A DNA stretch of 64,000 nt from Geodermatophilus sp. DSM 45219 (GTDB lineage: Bacteria > Actinomycetota > Actinomycetes > Mycobacteriales > Geodermatophilaceae), in the NCBI RefSeq assembly GCF_900104025.1, contig NZ_FNIQ01000010.1:1-64000 (forward strand). Reading direction: 5' to 3'. Below are positions 42,484-51,153 of the stretch, in pieces. The notes below the pieces were generated by a model, which saw only the letters and a program-made list of their open reading frames with translations, had not been told where the DNA came from and did no database searches. How positions within the stretch are numbered: the stretch's first letter is position 1; each line of letters starts with the position of its first letter. The translations under genes and the position numbers were made by a program.

Positions 42484-43872
42484 ATGTCGGCACGAACGGA
42501 CACCGCACCGCGCACGCGGGAGCGGATCGGCGCGGAGGAACGGAAGGTCCTCGCCGGCACGCTCGCCGGCACCACCATCGAGTGGTACGACTTCTTCATC
42601 TACGCCCAGGCGGCCGGCCTGGTGCTCGCCCCCCTGTTCCTGGCGCCGGTGAGCCAGGACGCGCCGGGGCTGGCCACCGTCCTGTCCCTGGCCACCATCG
42701 GCATCAGCTTCCTGTTCCGCCCCCTGGGCGCCATCGTGGCCGGGCGGCTCGGCGACCGGCTGGGCCGCAAGCGGATGCTGGTCTTCACCCTGGTGCTGAT
42801 GGGTGCGGCGACCGCCCTGATCGGCCTGCTGCCGACCTACGAGACGATCGGCGTCGCCGCCCCGGCGCTGCTGATCCTGCTGCGCATCCTGCAGGGGTTC
42901 TCCGCGGGAGGCGAGTGGGGCGGCGCGGCCCTCATGTCGGTCGAGCACGCACCGCTGCACCGCCGCGGCCTCTTCGGCGCGTACCCGCAGATCGGCGTGC
43001 CCATCGGCATGATCCTGGCGACCGGCGTGCTCTGGGCGCTGAGCACGGTGACCACCCCGGAGCAGTTCCAGTCCTGGGGCTGGCGGATCCCGTTCCTGTT
43101 CTCCGTGGTGCTGATCGTCATCGGCTACCTCATCCGGCGTGCCGTCGAGGAGAGCCCCGTCTTCAAGGAGATGCAGCTGCGGAAGAAGGAGTCCTCCGCC
43201 CCGCTGCGCGACCTCTTCCGGCACAACACCCGGCAGGTCGTGCTCACCGCGCTGATCTTCGTCGCGAACAACGCCGCCGGTTACCTGCTCATCGCCTTCT
43301 TCATCGCCTACGCCACGGGGACACTCGAGATGCCTCGCGCGTCGGTGCTCCTCGCGACCACGCTCGCCTCGTTCGGCTGGCTGGTCTTCACGATGTACGG
43401 CGGCGCCCTCTCCGACCGGATCGGCCGCGTGCGGACCTTCCAGATCGGCTACGCCCTGGTGTTCGCCTGGATGATCCCGCTGTTCCTGCTCATCGACACC
43501 CGCAACACCTGGCTCTACGGGCTCGCGCTGTTCCTGCTGACCATCGGGCTGGGCCTCTCCTACGGCCCGATGTCGGCGATGTACGCCGAGATGTTCCCCG
43601 TCTCCGTCCGGTACTCCGGGGTCTCCATCGGCTACGCCCTGGGCGCGATCCTGGGCGGCGCCTTCGCCCCCATGATCGCCCAGCTCCTCCTGCAGTCGAC
43701 GGGGTGGTCGGGGTCGGTCGGCCTCTACACCATGGCCCTCTGCGTCGTCTCCTTCGTGGCGGTGACCGTCGCGGGCGAGACCCGGGGGAACAACCTGCGG
43801 GTGGCCGAGGCCCACGAGCAGTACCTGCGCGAGCACCCCGAGGCGGCGGACGAGCTGGGCCGCCGGGCCTGA
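42484..43872 (+). CDS. MFS transporter, metabolite:H+ symporter (MHS) type
   Basis: 462 residues with 12 helices. GTTIEWYDFFIYAQAAGLVL in helix 1 and FRPLGAIVAGRLGDRLGRKRML (motif A) are MHS-family hallmarks (ShiA, PcaT, KgtP relatives); LRILQGFSAGGEWGGAALMSVEHAP follows in helix 4-5. These proteins import organic acids with protons. Its PaaR-type box and location after the paa operon make phenylacetate uptake the best guess. Confidence 0.9.
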   Translation: MSARTDTAPRTRERIGAEERKVLAGTLAGTTIEWYDFFIYAQAAGLVLAPLFLAPVSQDAPGLATVLSLATIGISFLFRPLGAIVAGRLGDRLGRKRMLVFTLVLMGAATALIGLLPTYETIGVAAPALLILLRILQGFSAGGEWGGAALMSVEHAPLHRRGLFGAYPQIGVPIGMILATGVLWALSTVTTPEQFQSWGWRIPFLFSVVLIVIGYLIRRAVEESPVFKEMQLRKKESSAPLRDLFRHNTRQVVLTALIFVANNAAGYLLIAFFIAYATGTLEMPRASVLLATTLASFGWLVFTMYGGALSDRIGRVRTFQIGYALVFAWMIPLFLLIDTRNTWLYGLALFLLTIGLGLSYGPMSAMYAEMFPVSVRYSGVSIGYALGAILGGAFAPMIAQLLLQSTGWSGSVGLYTMALCVVSFVAVTVAGETRGNNLRVAEAHEQYLREHPEAADELGRRA

Positions 43873-43889
43873 CCGCCACCGGTCAGGCC
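43866..43889. terminator. Bidirectional terminator spanning two stop codons
   Basis: GGCCTGACCG (43866-43875), CCAC, CGGTCAGGCC (43880-43889): a perfect 10-bp stem with a 4-nt loop that contains the TGA of the plus-strand transporter and, on the other strand, the TGA of the convergent SnoaL-like gene. Confidence 0.8.
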
Positions 43890-44284
43890 GAGCGGGCGGT
43901 CACCTCGTCGGACTCCCCGAGCCCGGCGGCGGCCAAGGCGGCCGGCAGGCCGTCGTCGTGGCGCTGGAACCGCACGACGAGGCCGTCGGTCACGAGGAAC
44001 CGCGCGGCGACGACGGCCCGGCCGCGCTCGGTCCCCGTCGCCGGGTCGGTCCAGGTGGCGTCCTGCTCGACGACCACCTGACCGCCGGCGCCGCAGAACC
44101 AGCGCAGCGGTCGGGCGGTGAACCCTGCCCGGGCCAGCCACGAGGCCAGGACCTCGCGGCCCCGCACGCCGCCCCGGGGCCCGACCACCTCGACATCCGG
44201 CGCGCACAGCGCCATCGCGGCCGGGGCGTCGGCCCGGTCCACCGCGTCGAGCCACGCCGCCACGACCCCGAGCCGTCCGGTCAC
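43883..44284 (-). CDS. SnoaL-like/NTF2-fold protein
   Basis: 133 residues, GTG start. VVAAWLDAVDRADAPAAMALCAPDVEVVGPRGGVRGREVLASWLARAGF is the start of an NTF2-like cone fold. Such proteins are small isomerases, hydrolases or orphan ligand-binding domains. There is no operon partner, and the stop lies in a shared terminator with the convergent transporter. No specific function can be given. Confidence 0.78.
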   Translation of the reverse strand: MTGRLGVVAAWLDAVDRADAPAAMALCAPDVEVVGPRGGVRGREVLASWLARAGFTARPLRWFCGAGGQVVVEQDATWTDPATGTERGRAVVAARFLVTDGLVVRFQRHDDGLPAALAAAGLGESDEVTARSA

Positions 44285-44373
44285 GACGGCGACCGTAGCG
44301 GCCGCTCGGCATGGAGCGCGCCTCCCGCGGGCACACCGGTACCCCGTCCGCAGCCGACCCCTGGGAGCACCCC

Positions 44374-44559
44374 GTGACCACGACCCGAACCCGCCGCTGG
44401 CGCCTGGCCGCCGCCGGCATCGCGATCGCCGCGACGTCGTTCACCACCGCCGCGTGCGGCTCCGACACCGTGGACGACGGCGTCGAGCAGGAGGTCGAGG
44501 ACGCCGGCAACGAGGTCGAGGAGGAGGTCGAGGGCGGCGACGAGGACGGCGACGGCTGA
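44374..44559 (+). CDS. Small acidic lipoprotein
   Basis: 61 residues from GTG 44374. A signal peptide (RRWRLAAAGIAIAATSFTTAAC) ends in a lipobox TAAC, so Cys24 is the likely lipidation site, and the mature part is about 38 residues dominated by Asp and Glu (DDGVEQEVEDAGNEVEEEVE, then GGDEDGDG). It should sit on the outer face of the membrane as a flexible acidic peptide, perhaps binding cations. A further upstream start at 44311 would bury the signal peptide, so I reject it. Confidence 0.65.
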   Translation: MTTTRTRRWRLAAAGIAIAATSFTTAACGSDTVDDGVEQEVEDAGNEVEEEVEGGDEDGDG

Positions 44560-44566
44560 CCCGCTG

Positions 44567-44602
44567 CCCCGTGCCGGCGGCGTGACCGCCGTCGGCACGG
44601 GG
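44567..44602 (+). terminator. Hairpin terminator after the acidic lipoprotein
   Basis: CCCCGTGCCG (44567-44576) pairs with CGGCACGGGG (44593-44602), with an inner GCGG/CCGC stem. It starts 8 bp after the lipoprotein stop. Confidence 0.75.
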
Positions 44603-44616
44603 TACCGCGGCCGCTC

Positions 44617-45975
44617 GTGAGCACCGACGCGACCACCACCCCGGCGACCCGCGCGCAGCGGCTCGACCGGCTGCCGTTCACCCGCGAGCACGGCCGGCTC
44701 GTGGTCGGCTCCGGCCTGGGCTGGGCGCTGGACGCGATGGACGTCGGGCTCATCTCCTTCGTGATGGCCGCGCTCGCCGTCCAGTGGTCGCTGACCCCGA
44801 CCGAGCTGGGCTGGATCGGGTCGATCGGCTTCGTCGGGATGGCGCTGGGTGCCACCCTCGGCGGGCTGCTGGCCGACCGGATCGGGCGCAGGCAGGTCTT
44901 CGCGCTGACCCTGCTCGTCTTCGGCGCGGCCACCGGCGCCGCCGCGCTGGCCTGGTCGGTCGCCTCGCTGCTGGTGTTCCGCTTCCTCATCGGACTGGGG
45001 CTGGGCGCCGAGCTGCCGGTCGCCTCCACCCTGGTCAGCGAGTACGCGCCGGCCCGGGTGCGCGGCCGGGTGGTCGTGGCGCTGGAGGCGTTCTGGGCGG
45101 TCGGCTGGCTGCTCGCGGCGCTGATCGGCTACTTCGTCGTCCCCACCGGCGACGACGGGTGGCGGTGGGCGCTGGCCCTGGGCGCGGTCCCGGCGATGTA
45201 CGCGGTGGTGGTCCGGCGCGGGCTGCCTGAGTCGGTGCGGTTCCTCGAGCTGCGCGGCCGCACCGACGAGGCCGAGGCCGCCGTCCGCCGCTTCGAGTCG
45301 GCGGCCGGCGTGCCCCCGGTGCCCTCGGCCCCGGCGCGGCCGATGCCGCTACCGCGCCCGGGCGCGCTGTGGGCCGCGGGCTCGCGCCGGCGGACGGCGG
45401 CGCTGTGGACGGTGTGGTTCGGCATCAACTTCGCCTACTACGGCGCCTTCATCTGGCTGCCCACGCTGCTGGTCGCCTCCGGCTTCTCGCTGGTGCGCTC
45501 CTTCGGCTTCACACTGCTGATCACCCTGGCCCAGCTCCCCGGCTACGCCGCCGCTGCGGTGCTCGTCGAGCGCTGGGGACGCCGGCCGACGCTGGTCGTG
45601 TTCCTGCTCGGCTCGGCGGTCGGCGCCGGGCTGTTCGCGCTGGCCGCCGGGGACACCGCCGTCCTGGCCACCGGCATGGTGCTGTCGTTCTTCAACCTGG
45701 GCGCCTGGGGCGCGGTCTACGCGGTGACGCCGGAGGTCTACCCCACCGCGCTGCGGGCCACCGGCGCCGGCGCGGCCGCCGGTTTCGGTCGGCTCGCCTC
45801 GATCGCCGCGCCGCTGTGCGTGCCGCCGCTGCTGGCCGCCGGCGGCAACGCCCTGGCCTTCGGCACCTTCGCGGCGTTCTTCGTGCTCGCGGCGCTGGCG
45901 GCCGTCGCGCTGCCCGAGCGCCGCGGCGAGTCGCTGGAGGCCGCCGAGCCGGATCCGCTCACCGCCCGCCGCTGA
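44617..45975 (+). CDS. MFS transporter (sugar/aromatic acid:H+ type)
   Basis: 452 residues. VVGSGLGWALDAMDVGLISFVMAAL in helix 1 and GATLGGLLADRIGRRQVF (motif A) resemble SV2/AAHS/NiaP-type porters; FLIGLGLGAELPVASTLVSEYAP is the helix 4 signature. It has 12 helices and a short polar tail. The substrate could be an aromatic acid or sugar. GTG 44617 follows the terminator at 44567-44602. It is followed by an ArsR-type regulator and another MFS gene. Confidence 0.87.
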   Translation: MSTDATTTPATRAQRLDRLPFTREHGRLVVGSGLGWALDAMDVGLISFVMAALAVQWSLTPTELGWIGSIGFVGMALGATLGGLLADRIGRRQVFALTLLVFGAATGAAALAWSVASLLVFRFLIGLGLGAELPVASTLVSEYAPARVRGRVVVALEAFWAVGWLLAALIGYFVVPTGDDGWRWALALGAVPAMYAVVVRRGLPESVRFLELRGRTDEAEAAVRRFESAAGVPPVPSAPARPMPLPRPGALWAAGSRRRTAALWTVWFGINFAYYGAFIWLPTLLVASGFSLVRSFGFTLLITLAQLPGYAAAAVLVERWGRRPTLVVFLLGSAVGAGLFALAAGDTAVLATGMVLSFFNLGAWGAVYAVTPEVYPTALRATGAGAAAGFGRLASIAAPLCVPPLLAAGGNALAFGTFAAFFVLAALAAVALPERRGESLEAAEPDPLTARR

Positions 45976-45990
45976 CGGTCCTCAGCGACA

Positions 45991-46019
45991 GCAAAGGGCT
46001 CTTTGCAAAGACGTCTTTG
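45991..46019. promoter_or_regulatory. Tandem ArsR-type operators
   Basis: GCAAAG, GGCT, CTTTGC (45991-46006) is followed, sharing one C, by the perfect palindrome CAAAGACGTCTTTG (46006-46019). It lies 19 bp before the ATG of the ArsR-type gene, so autoregulation is likely. Confidence 0.75.
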
Positions 46020-46037
46020 TGGTCCAGGGTGGTCGGC

Positions 46038-46634
46038 ATGGTCTCCACCCCCGACCCGGCGGACCTGCCCACCGGCGCCGTCCGGGTGACCGACGCCCGC
46101 GCCCTCCGCGTCCTGGCCCACCCGTTGCGCGCCTCGCTGCTCGGCGCGCTGCGGCTCGACGGCCCATCGACGGCCACCCGCCTGGCCGACCGCCTCGGGG
46201 AGAGCAGCGGCGCCACCAGCTACCACCTCCGCCAGCTCGCCGCCCACGGCTTCGTCGAGGAGCTGCCGGCCCAGGGGAACGGGCGGGACCGCTGGTGGCG
46301 CGCACAGCACCGCCGCACCAGCTGGGACACCGCCGACCTCATCGGCGACCCCGCCGGCCGGGAGCTGGTCGACGAGGTGCTGCACCGGCAGCTGAGCCAG
46401 CAGCGGCGCTGGCTCGCCGCGCACGCCACCGAGATGGAGGGGCTGAGCGAGCAGTGGCGCACCGCCACCTCGCTCAGCGACTGGGCCGTCCGGCTGTCCC
46501 CCACCGCGGCCCGCGAGCTCGCCGACGAGCTGAACGAGGTCGTGCGTCGCTGGCAGGAGACGCGCGAGGAGCCGGACCAGCCCGCGGTGACCGTGCTGGT
46601 CGACCTGTTCCCCCTGCAGGAGCACCCGCTGTGA
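46038..46634 (+). CDS. ArsR-like winged-helix regulator
   Basis: 198 residues. HTH: ARALRVLAHPLRASLLGALRLDGPSTATRLADRLGESSGATSYHLRQLAAHGFVEEL (about residues 20-77), the HTH_20 type of ArsR regulator; a long C-terminal helical region (WRTATSLSDWAVRLSPTAARELADELNEV) replaces a metal site. It overlaps the next MFS gene (GTGA) and is preceded by tandem palindromes. Control of the downstream exporter is the natural reading, with a drug-like inducer. Confidence 0.87.
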   Translation: MVSTPDPADLPTGAVRVTDARALRVLAHPLRASLLGALRLDGPSTATRLADRLGESSGATSYHLRQLAAHGFVEELPAQGNGRDRWWRAQHRRTSWDTADLIGDPAGRELVDEVLHRQLSQQRRWLAAHATEMEGLSEQWRTATSLSDWAVRLSPTAARELADELNEVVRRWQETREEPDQPAVTVLVDLFPLQEHPL

Positions 46635-47920
46635 GCGCTCCGCTCGGCGCCCGCCGGGCCACCCGCCGCTACGTCGGCCTGACCGCGCTGCGCTGGCTGC
46701 CGGTCGGGCTGAGCGCACCGGTGACCGTGCTGCTGGCCTCGGCGCGCGGGCTGTCCCCCGCCGACATCGGCATCGTGTTCGCCGTCTACTCGGCGGTCGT
46801 CCTGGTCCTCGAGCTGCCCACCGGTGGGCTGGCCGACGCGGTCGGTCACCGGCCGGTCCTGGTGCTCGCCGGGATCCTGTCCGTGGCCGGCCTGCTGGCC
46901 ACGGTGGCCGCGGACGGCGTGGCCGCCTTCGCGCTCGCCCAGGCACTCATGGGGGTCGGGCGGGCGCTGGACTCCGGTGCGCTGGAGGCCTGGTACGTCG
47001 ACACCGTCCGCGCCACCGACCCCGACGCCGACGTCACGCCGGGCCTGTCCCGCGCGGGCGCCGCCGACGGGGCGGGCCTGTGCCTGGGCGCCCTGCTCGG
47101 CGGACTGCTCCCGCTGCTGGCCGGCGACGGGGGCACCGGCGTGCTGGCCGCGCCGCTGCTGCTGGCCGCCGCGCTGTCCCTCGTCTCGGTGCTCGCGATC
47201 GCGGTGCTCGTCGTCCCGGTGGGCCGGCGACGGGCGTCGGCGCTGCGCGCGAGCCTGCACGGCGTCCCGGGCGTGGTCCGGGGGACCGTCCGGCTGGCCG
47301 CCCGGGACCGGGTGCTGCGGCGGCTGCTCGCCATCTCGCTGCTGGTCGGCGCGGTGCTCGCCACCCTGGAGCTGCTCGGCCCGCTGCACGTCGCCGACCT
47401 CACCGGCAGCCGCACCGAGGGCGCGGCCGTCTTCGGCGTCGTCATGGCGGTCTCCTTCGCCGCGGCCGGGGTCGGCGCGCTGCTCGCGCCGGCCGTGCGC
47501 CGGCTGGCCCGCGGCTCGGTGGCGGCCGCCACCACCGGCCTCGCGGCGCTCGGCGCGCTCGCCGTCGCGGCGGTGACCGTCGCCGGACCGCTGGCGCTGG
47601 GCTGCCTGTTCGCCGCCTTCTACGTCCTCAACGCCGCCGCGTGGCCGCTGTGGAAGCAGCTGCTGCACGGCCAGGTGGCCGCCGGGCACCGCGCCACAAC
47701 ACTGTCGGCCTCGTCGCTGGCCCTGCAGGTCGGGGCGCTCACCGGCAGCCTGCTGCTCCCCCGCCTCGCCGAGTCCGCCGGGCTGCCCGCCGGGTTCTGG
47801 GCGGCCGCCGGGGCGCTGCTGCTCGTCGCGCTGGTGTCGCTCGGTCTGCGGCCCGGGCGCACCGGGCCGCGGCCGTCGGGTACAGCGGCCGCCACGCGGG
47901 TAGCGGCGGACCATGGCTGA
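46631..47920 (+). CDS. MFS transporter
   Basis: 429 residues, about 12 helices. TALRWLPVGLSAPVTVLLASARGLSPADIGIVFAVYSAVVLVLELPTGGLADAVGHRPVLV covers helices 1-2 and motif A. GTG start overlaps the regulator stop by 4 bp. This regulator-exporter pairing is typical of drug efflux modules. The stop overlaps the next ATG by 8 bp, so the epimerase gene may be co-transcribed. Confidence 0.85.
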   Translation: MSAPLGARRATRRYVGLTALRWLPVGLSAPVTVLLASARGLSPADIGIVFAVYSAVVLVLELPTGGLADAVGHRPVLVLAGILSVAGLLATVAADGVAAFALAQALMGVGRALDSGALEAWYVDTVRATDPDADVTPGLSRAGAADGAGLCLGALLGGLLPLLAGDGGTGVLAAPLLLAAALSLVSVLAIAVLVVPVGRRRASALRASLHGVPGVVRGTVRLAARDRVLRRLLAISLLVGAVLATLELLGPLHVADLTGSRTEGAAVFGVVMAVSFAAAGVGALLAPAVRRLARGSVAAATTGLAALGALAVAAVTVAGPLALGCLFAAFYVLNAAAWPLWKQLLHGQVAAGHRATTLSASSLALQVGALTGSLLLPRLAESAGLPAGFWAAAGALLLVALVSLGLRPGRTGPRPSGTAAATRVAADHG

Positions 47921-49031
47921 ACCCACCCGTGACCGCCTGCAGGGCCTCAAGGTCGCCGTCACCGGCGCCAGCGGCAACCTCGGCACGGCGCTGCTGCGCC
48001 GGCTGACCGCACCGGGCAGCGGGGTGGCCGAGGTGCGCGGGCTGGCCCGGCGCCAACCGCCGGGCACCGCGCCCTACGACGAGGTGCAGTGGCACCTCGC
48101 CGACCTCGGCGAGACCCGCAGCGAGCACGAGCTCACCCGCTTCCTCGACGGCGTCGACGCCGTCGTCCACCTGGCCTGGGCCCTCCAGCCGGGCCGGCAG
48201 CCGGAACGGCTGCACCGGGTCAACGTCGACGGCACCCGGCGGCTGGCGCGGGCCGCGGCCGCGGCCGGCGTGGCGCACTTCGTGCAGCTGTCCTCGCTCG
48301 GCGCCTACGCGGCCGGGGCCGGTGACCGGGAGGTGGGCGAGGACTGGCCGACCACCGGCATCCCGAGTTCCCAGTACAGCCGGGACAAGTCGCAGGCCGA
48401 GCTGGTGGTCCGCGAGCAGCTGGGTTCCCGCGAGGGGACGACGCTCACCGTCGTGCGCCCGACGCTGGTGCTGCAGCCGGACGCCAGCAGCGAGATCGGC
48501 CGCTACTTCCTCGGCCCGCTGCTCTTCGGCGCCGCCCGCCTGCTGCCCGGCTCGGTGGCCCGCCTGCTCCCGCTGCCGCTGCCTGCGCTCAAGGTCCAGG
48601 TGGTGCACGCCGACGACGTCGCCGACGCCCTGGTGCGGATCCTGGACCGCCGCGCCGCCGGGCCGTTCAACATCGCCGCCCCGCCGACGTTCGACGCCGA
48701 CGGCCTGGCCCGGGCCCTGGGCACCGTGCGGGTGCCGGTGCCCGCCTTCGTCCTGCGGGCGGGGCTGTCGGCGGCCTTCCACGCCCACGTGGTGCCGACC
48801 GAGCCCGGCTGGCTCGACCTGGGCCTCCAGGCGCCCGCGCTGGACACCGGCCGGGCCCGCCGGCTGCTGGACTGGTCGCCCGCGTACGCGGGGGACGACG
48901 TCCTCCGGCAGTTCGTCGCCGCTCTCGGCGACGGAGAGGGCGCTCCCGGCCCGCTGCTGGAGCCGGCCGGCGGACCCGAGCGCGACCCCGGCGGCGACCC
49001 GGCCAACGTCCCCGGCCCGCGGGCGGGCTGA
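47913..49031 (+). CDS. NAD(P)-dependent epimerase/dehydratase (extended SDR)
   Basis: 372 residues. The N-terminal loop is VAVTGASGNLGTALLRRL (about residues 14-31), VHLAWALQPGRQPERLHRVNVDGTRRL follows, and the active-site region reads QLSSLGAYAAG then the YSRDKSQAE Tyr-x3-Lys. It is of the atypical extended-SDR type (a nucleoside-sugar or general reductase). The tail (about 335-372) is disordered. It overlaps the MFS gene. The substrate is unknown. Confidence 0.85.
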   Translation: MAEPTRDRLQGLKVAVTGASGNLGTALLRRLTAPGSGVAEVRGLARRQPPGTAPYDEVQWHLADLGETRSEHELTRFLDGVDAVVHLAWALQPGRQPERLHRVNVDGTRRLARAAAAAGVAHFVQLSSLGAYAAGAGDREVGEDWPTTGIPSSQYSRDKSQAELVVREQLGSREGTTLTVVRPTLVLQPDASSEIGRYFLGPLLFGAARLLPGSVARLLPLPLPALKVQVVHADDVADALVRILDRRAAGPFNIAAPPTFDADGLARALGTVRVPVPAFVLRAGLSAAFHAHVVPTEPGWLDLGLQAPALDTGRARRLLDWSPAYAGDDVLRQFVAALGDGEGAPGPLLEPAGGPERDPGGDPANVPGPRAG

Positions 49032-49152
49032 AGAAGGGCGGAGCTGGAGGACCGGCGAGCTCGTCGTCGCCGCGGTCGCGCGGGGCAACGCGGCCGCGGA
49101 CCCTGCTGCGCGCCGGCTCCTCCCCCGTCGCCTCGATGCAGCTGTCCCGCCG

Positions 49153-49833
49153 CTAGTCCTCCCGTGCCGTCCAGGTGCCGGCCGGGCGGTCCATCGACGC
49201 GAACACCTCGGCCGACCGCTCGGGGCGCAGCGCGACGAACAGGCCGTCGGCCTCGGCGAGCACGATGTCCGGCTCGTGCTCGGCGGTCAGCCGCGCGGTG
49301 GCGGTCGTGCGCCGGCCCCTGGTCTCACCCGCCTCGGCGGTGAGCAGCAGCGGGACGCCGAGCGGCACCGGCCGGCGGTAGCGCACGGTCAGCGTCGCGG
49401 TCAGCCCGCCGCGGCCGGCCGCCCGCACGGCGCGCGCCAGCACGTGGTCCAGCAGGGTGGCCACCACGCCGCCGTGCACCAGCCCGGGCGGGCCCTCGTG
49501 CGGCTTGCCGACGGTCACCCGGCCGGTGGCGCGCCCGTTGGGGGTGTCGCTCGCGACCAGCGCCGGCGCCACCGGGTTGCCCGGCCCGTGGACGGGGCTG
49601 TACCAGCGCTCGCCGGTGTCCGGGTCGTCGACCGCGGCGACCTCCCGCAGCCCGCGGACGGTGGCCCGCAGCCGCGCGGTCAGCCCGCGGGCGACCCCGG
49701 CCACCGCGGCCAGCTCGGCGGCCGGGACCTCGGTGCGGACGGCGGCGTCGACCAGCTCGCGCAGCGCCGCGCCGAGCTCGCCGACGACCTCCCGCCGGGC
49801 GGCCCGCTCGTCGCTGGTCAGCGCCTCACCCAC
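49153..49833 (-). CDS. PaaI-like hotdog thioesterase
   Basis: 226 residues. The hotdog motif is GPPGLVHGGVVATLLDHVLARAVRAAGRGGLTATLTVRYRRPVPLGVPLLL (about residues 133-183), with the HGG loop and Asp of acyl-CoA thioesterases. The N-terminal 90 residues are helical and Ala-rich, an unusual extension for this family. It overlaps the acyl-CoA dehydrogenase gene by 8 bp on the same strand, implying a shared acyl-CoA role. Confidence 0.82.
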   Translation of the reverse strand: MGEALTSDERAARREVVGELGAALRELVDAAVRTEVPAAELAAVAGVARGLTARLRATVRGLREVAAVDDPDTGERWYSPVHGPGNPVAPALVASDTPNGRATGRVTVGKPHEGPPGLVHGGVVATLLDHVLARAVRAAGRGGLTATLTVRYRRPVPLGVPLLLTAEAGETRGRRTTATARLTAEHEPDIVLAEADGLFVALRPERSAEVFASMDRPAGTWTARED

Positions 49834-50980
49834 GGGGCATGCCGGCGTCGCGCAGCAGCCCGCCCCCGATGATCACCCGCTGCACCTCGCTGGTGCCCTC
49901 GTACAGCCGGTAGAGCCGGGCGTCGCGGTAGAAGCGCTCGACCGGCGTCGTCCGCAGGTAGCCCAGGCCGCCGTGCACCTGCACCGCGCGGTCCACGGCC
50001 CGGCCGACCATCTCGGTGCAGAAGAGCTTGGCCGACGACGGGCCGATCGAGGTGTCCTCACCGGTGTCGTAGCGGGCGGCGACGTCGCGCACCATGGCCC
50101 GGCCGGCCAGCAGCTCCGCGTGCACGTCGGCGATCTGCGCCTGCACCAGCTGGAAGCGGCCGATCGGGGCGCCGCCCTGCCTGGCGGTCGCGGCGTAGGC
50201 GACCGACTCGTCGAGCACCCGCTGGGCCATCCCGACGCACAGGGCCGCGATGTGCAGCCGCCCGCGGGAGAGCACCGTGAGCGCCTTCGAGTAGCCGCGG
50301 CCCTCCTCCCCGACCAGCGCGTCGGCGGGTACGCGGACGTCGTCGAGGAAGACCTCCGCGGTCCAGGCGCCGGCCTGGCCCATCTTGCGGTCCTTGGGGC
50401 CGACGGTGACCCCCGGCGTCCGGGCGTCGACGACGAAGCTGGAGATGCCGCGGCCGCCCTTCTCCGCCGGGTCGCTGCGGGCGAAGACGACGAACAGGTC
50501 GGCGATCGGCGCGTTGGTGATGTAGCGCTTGGCGCCGTCGAGCACCCAGCCGTCGCCGTCCCTGCGGGCGGTGGTGCGCAGGCCCGCGGGGTCCGAGCCG
50601 GCCTCGGCCTCGGTGAGCGCGAAGGAGCCGATCAGCTCACCCGAGGCCAGCCCCGGCAGGTACGCCTTCTGCTGCTCGTCGCTGCCGAACCTCGCGATCA
50701 CCTGGCCGGCGATGCCGTTGTTGGTGCCGAACAGGGAGCGGAACGCGGGGGTGGTGTAGCCGAACTCGAAGGCCAGCTCGACGTCCTCGGCCATGGACAC
50801 GCCCAGACCGCCGTGCTCCTCGGGCAGCGCGTACCCGAACAGCCCCATCTCCGCGGCCCGGGCGCGCAGCTCGTCGGGGATCCGGTCCTCGTCCTCGATC
50901 CGTTCCTCGAGCGGGACGACGACCTCCCGCACGAGCTGCCGGACGGCATCCCTCACCTGGCGGAAGTCCTCGGCGTCCAC
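49826..50980 (-). CDS. Acyl-CoA dehydrogenase
   Basis: 384 residues from GTG 50980, matching the usual family length; an in-frame ATG at 51079 would add 33 unconserved residues. FAD and substrate landmarks are FALTEAEAGSDPAGLRTTARRDGDGWVLDGAKRYITNA (about residues 117-155), the LSRGRLHIAALCVGMAQRVLD segment, and VHGGLGYLRTTPVERFYRDARLYRLYEGTSEVQRVII with the catalytic Glu of YEGTSE. It introduces a double bond in a fatty or branched acyl-CoA. It is followed by the thioesterase. Confidence 0.92.
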   Translation of the reverse strand: MDAEDFRQVRDAVRQLVREVVVPLEERIEDEDRIPDELRARAAEMGLFGYALPEEHGGLGVSMAEDVELAFEFGYTTPAFRSLFGTNNGIAGQVIARFGSDEQQKAYLPGLASGELIGSFALTEAEAGSDPAGLRTTARRDGDGWVLDGAKRYITNAPIADLFVVFARSDPAEKGGRGISSFVVDARTPGVTVGPKDRKMGQAGAWTAEVFLDDVRVPADALVGEEGRGYSKALTVLSRGRLHIAALCVGMAQRVLDESVAYAATARQGGAPIGRFQLVQAQIADVHAELLAGRAMVRDVAARYDTGEDTSIGPSSAKLFCTEMVGRAVDRAVQVHGGLGYLRTTPVERFYRDARLYRLYEGTSEVQRVIIGGGLLRDAGMPRG

Positions 50981-51153
50981 GCCGCCATGGTGCCGCGCGT
51001 CACGTCCGGCCGCCGCGTCGGGCCGACCTCCCGACACGCCAGCGCGCTGCGCAGTCGTCCGGGTACCGTTTGTCGCCATCGGTGTTGTGACGCTAACGTC
51101 GTTGTCGACCGCCCGAGACCGGTGGCGGTGCAGTACACCCTGCCGAGGTCGCC

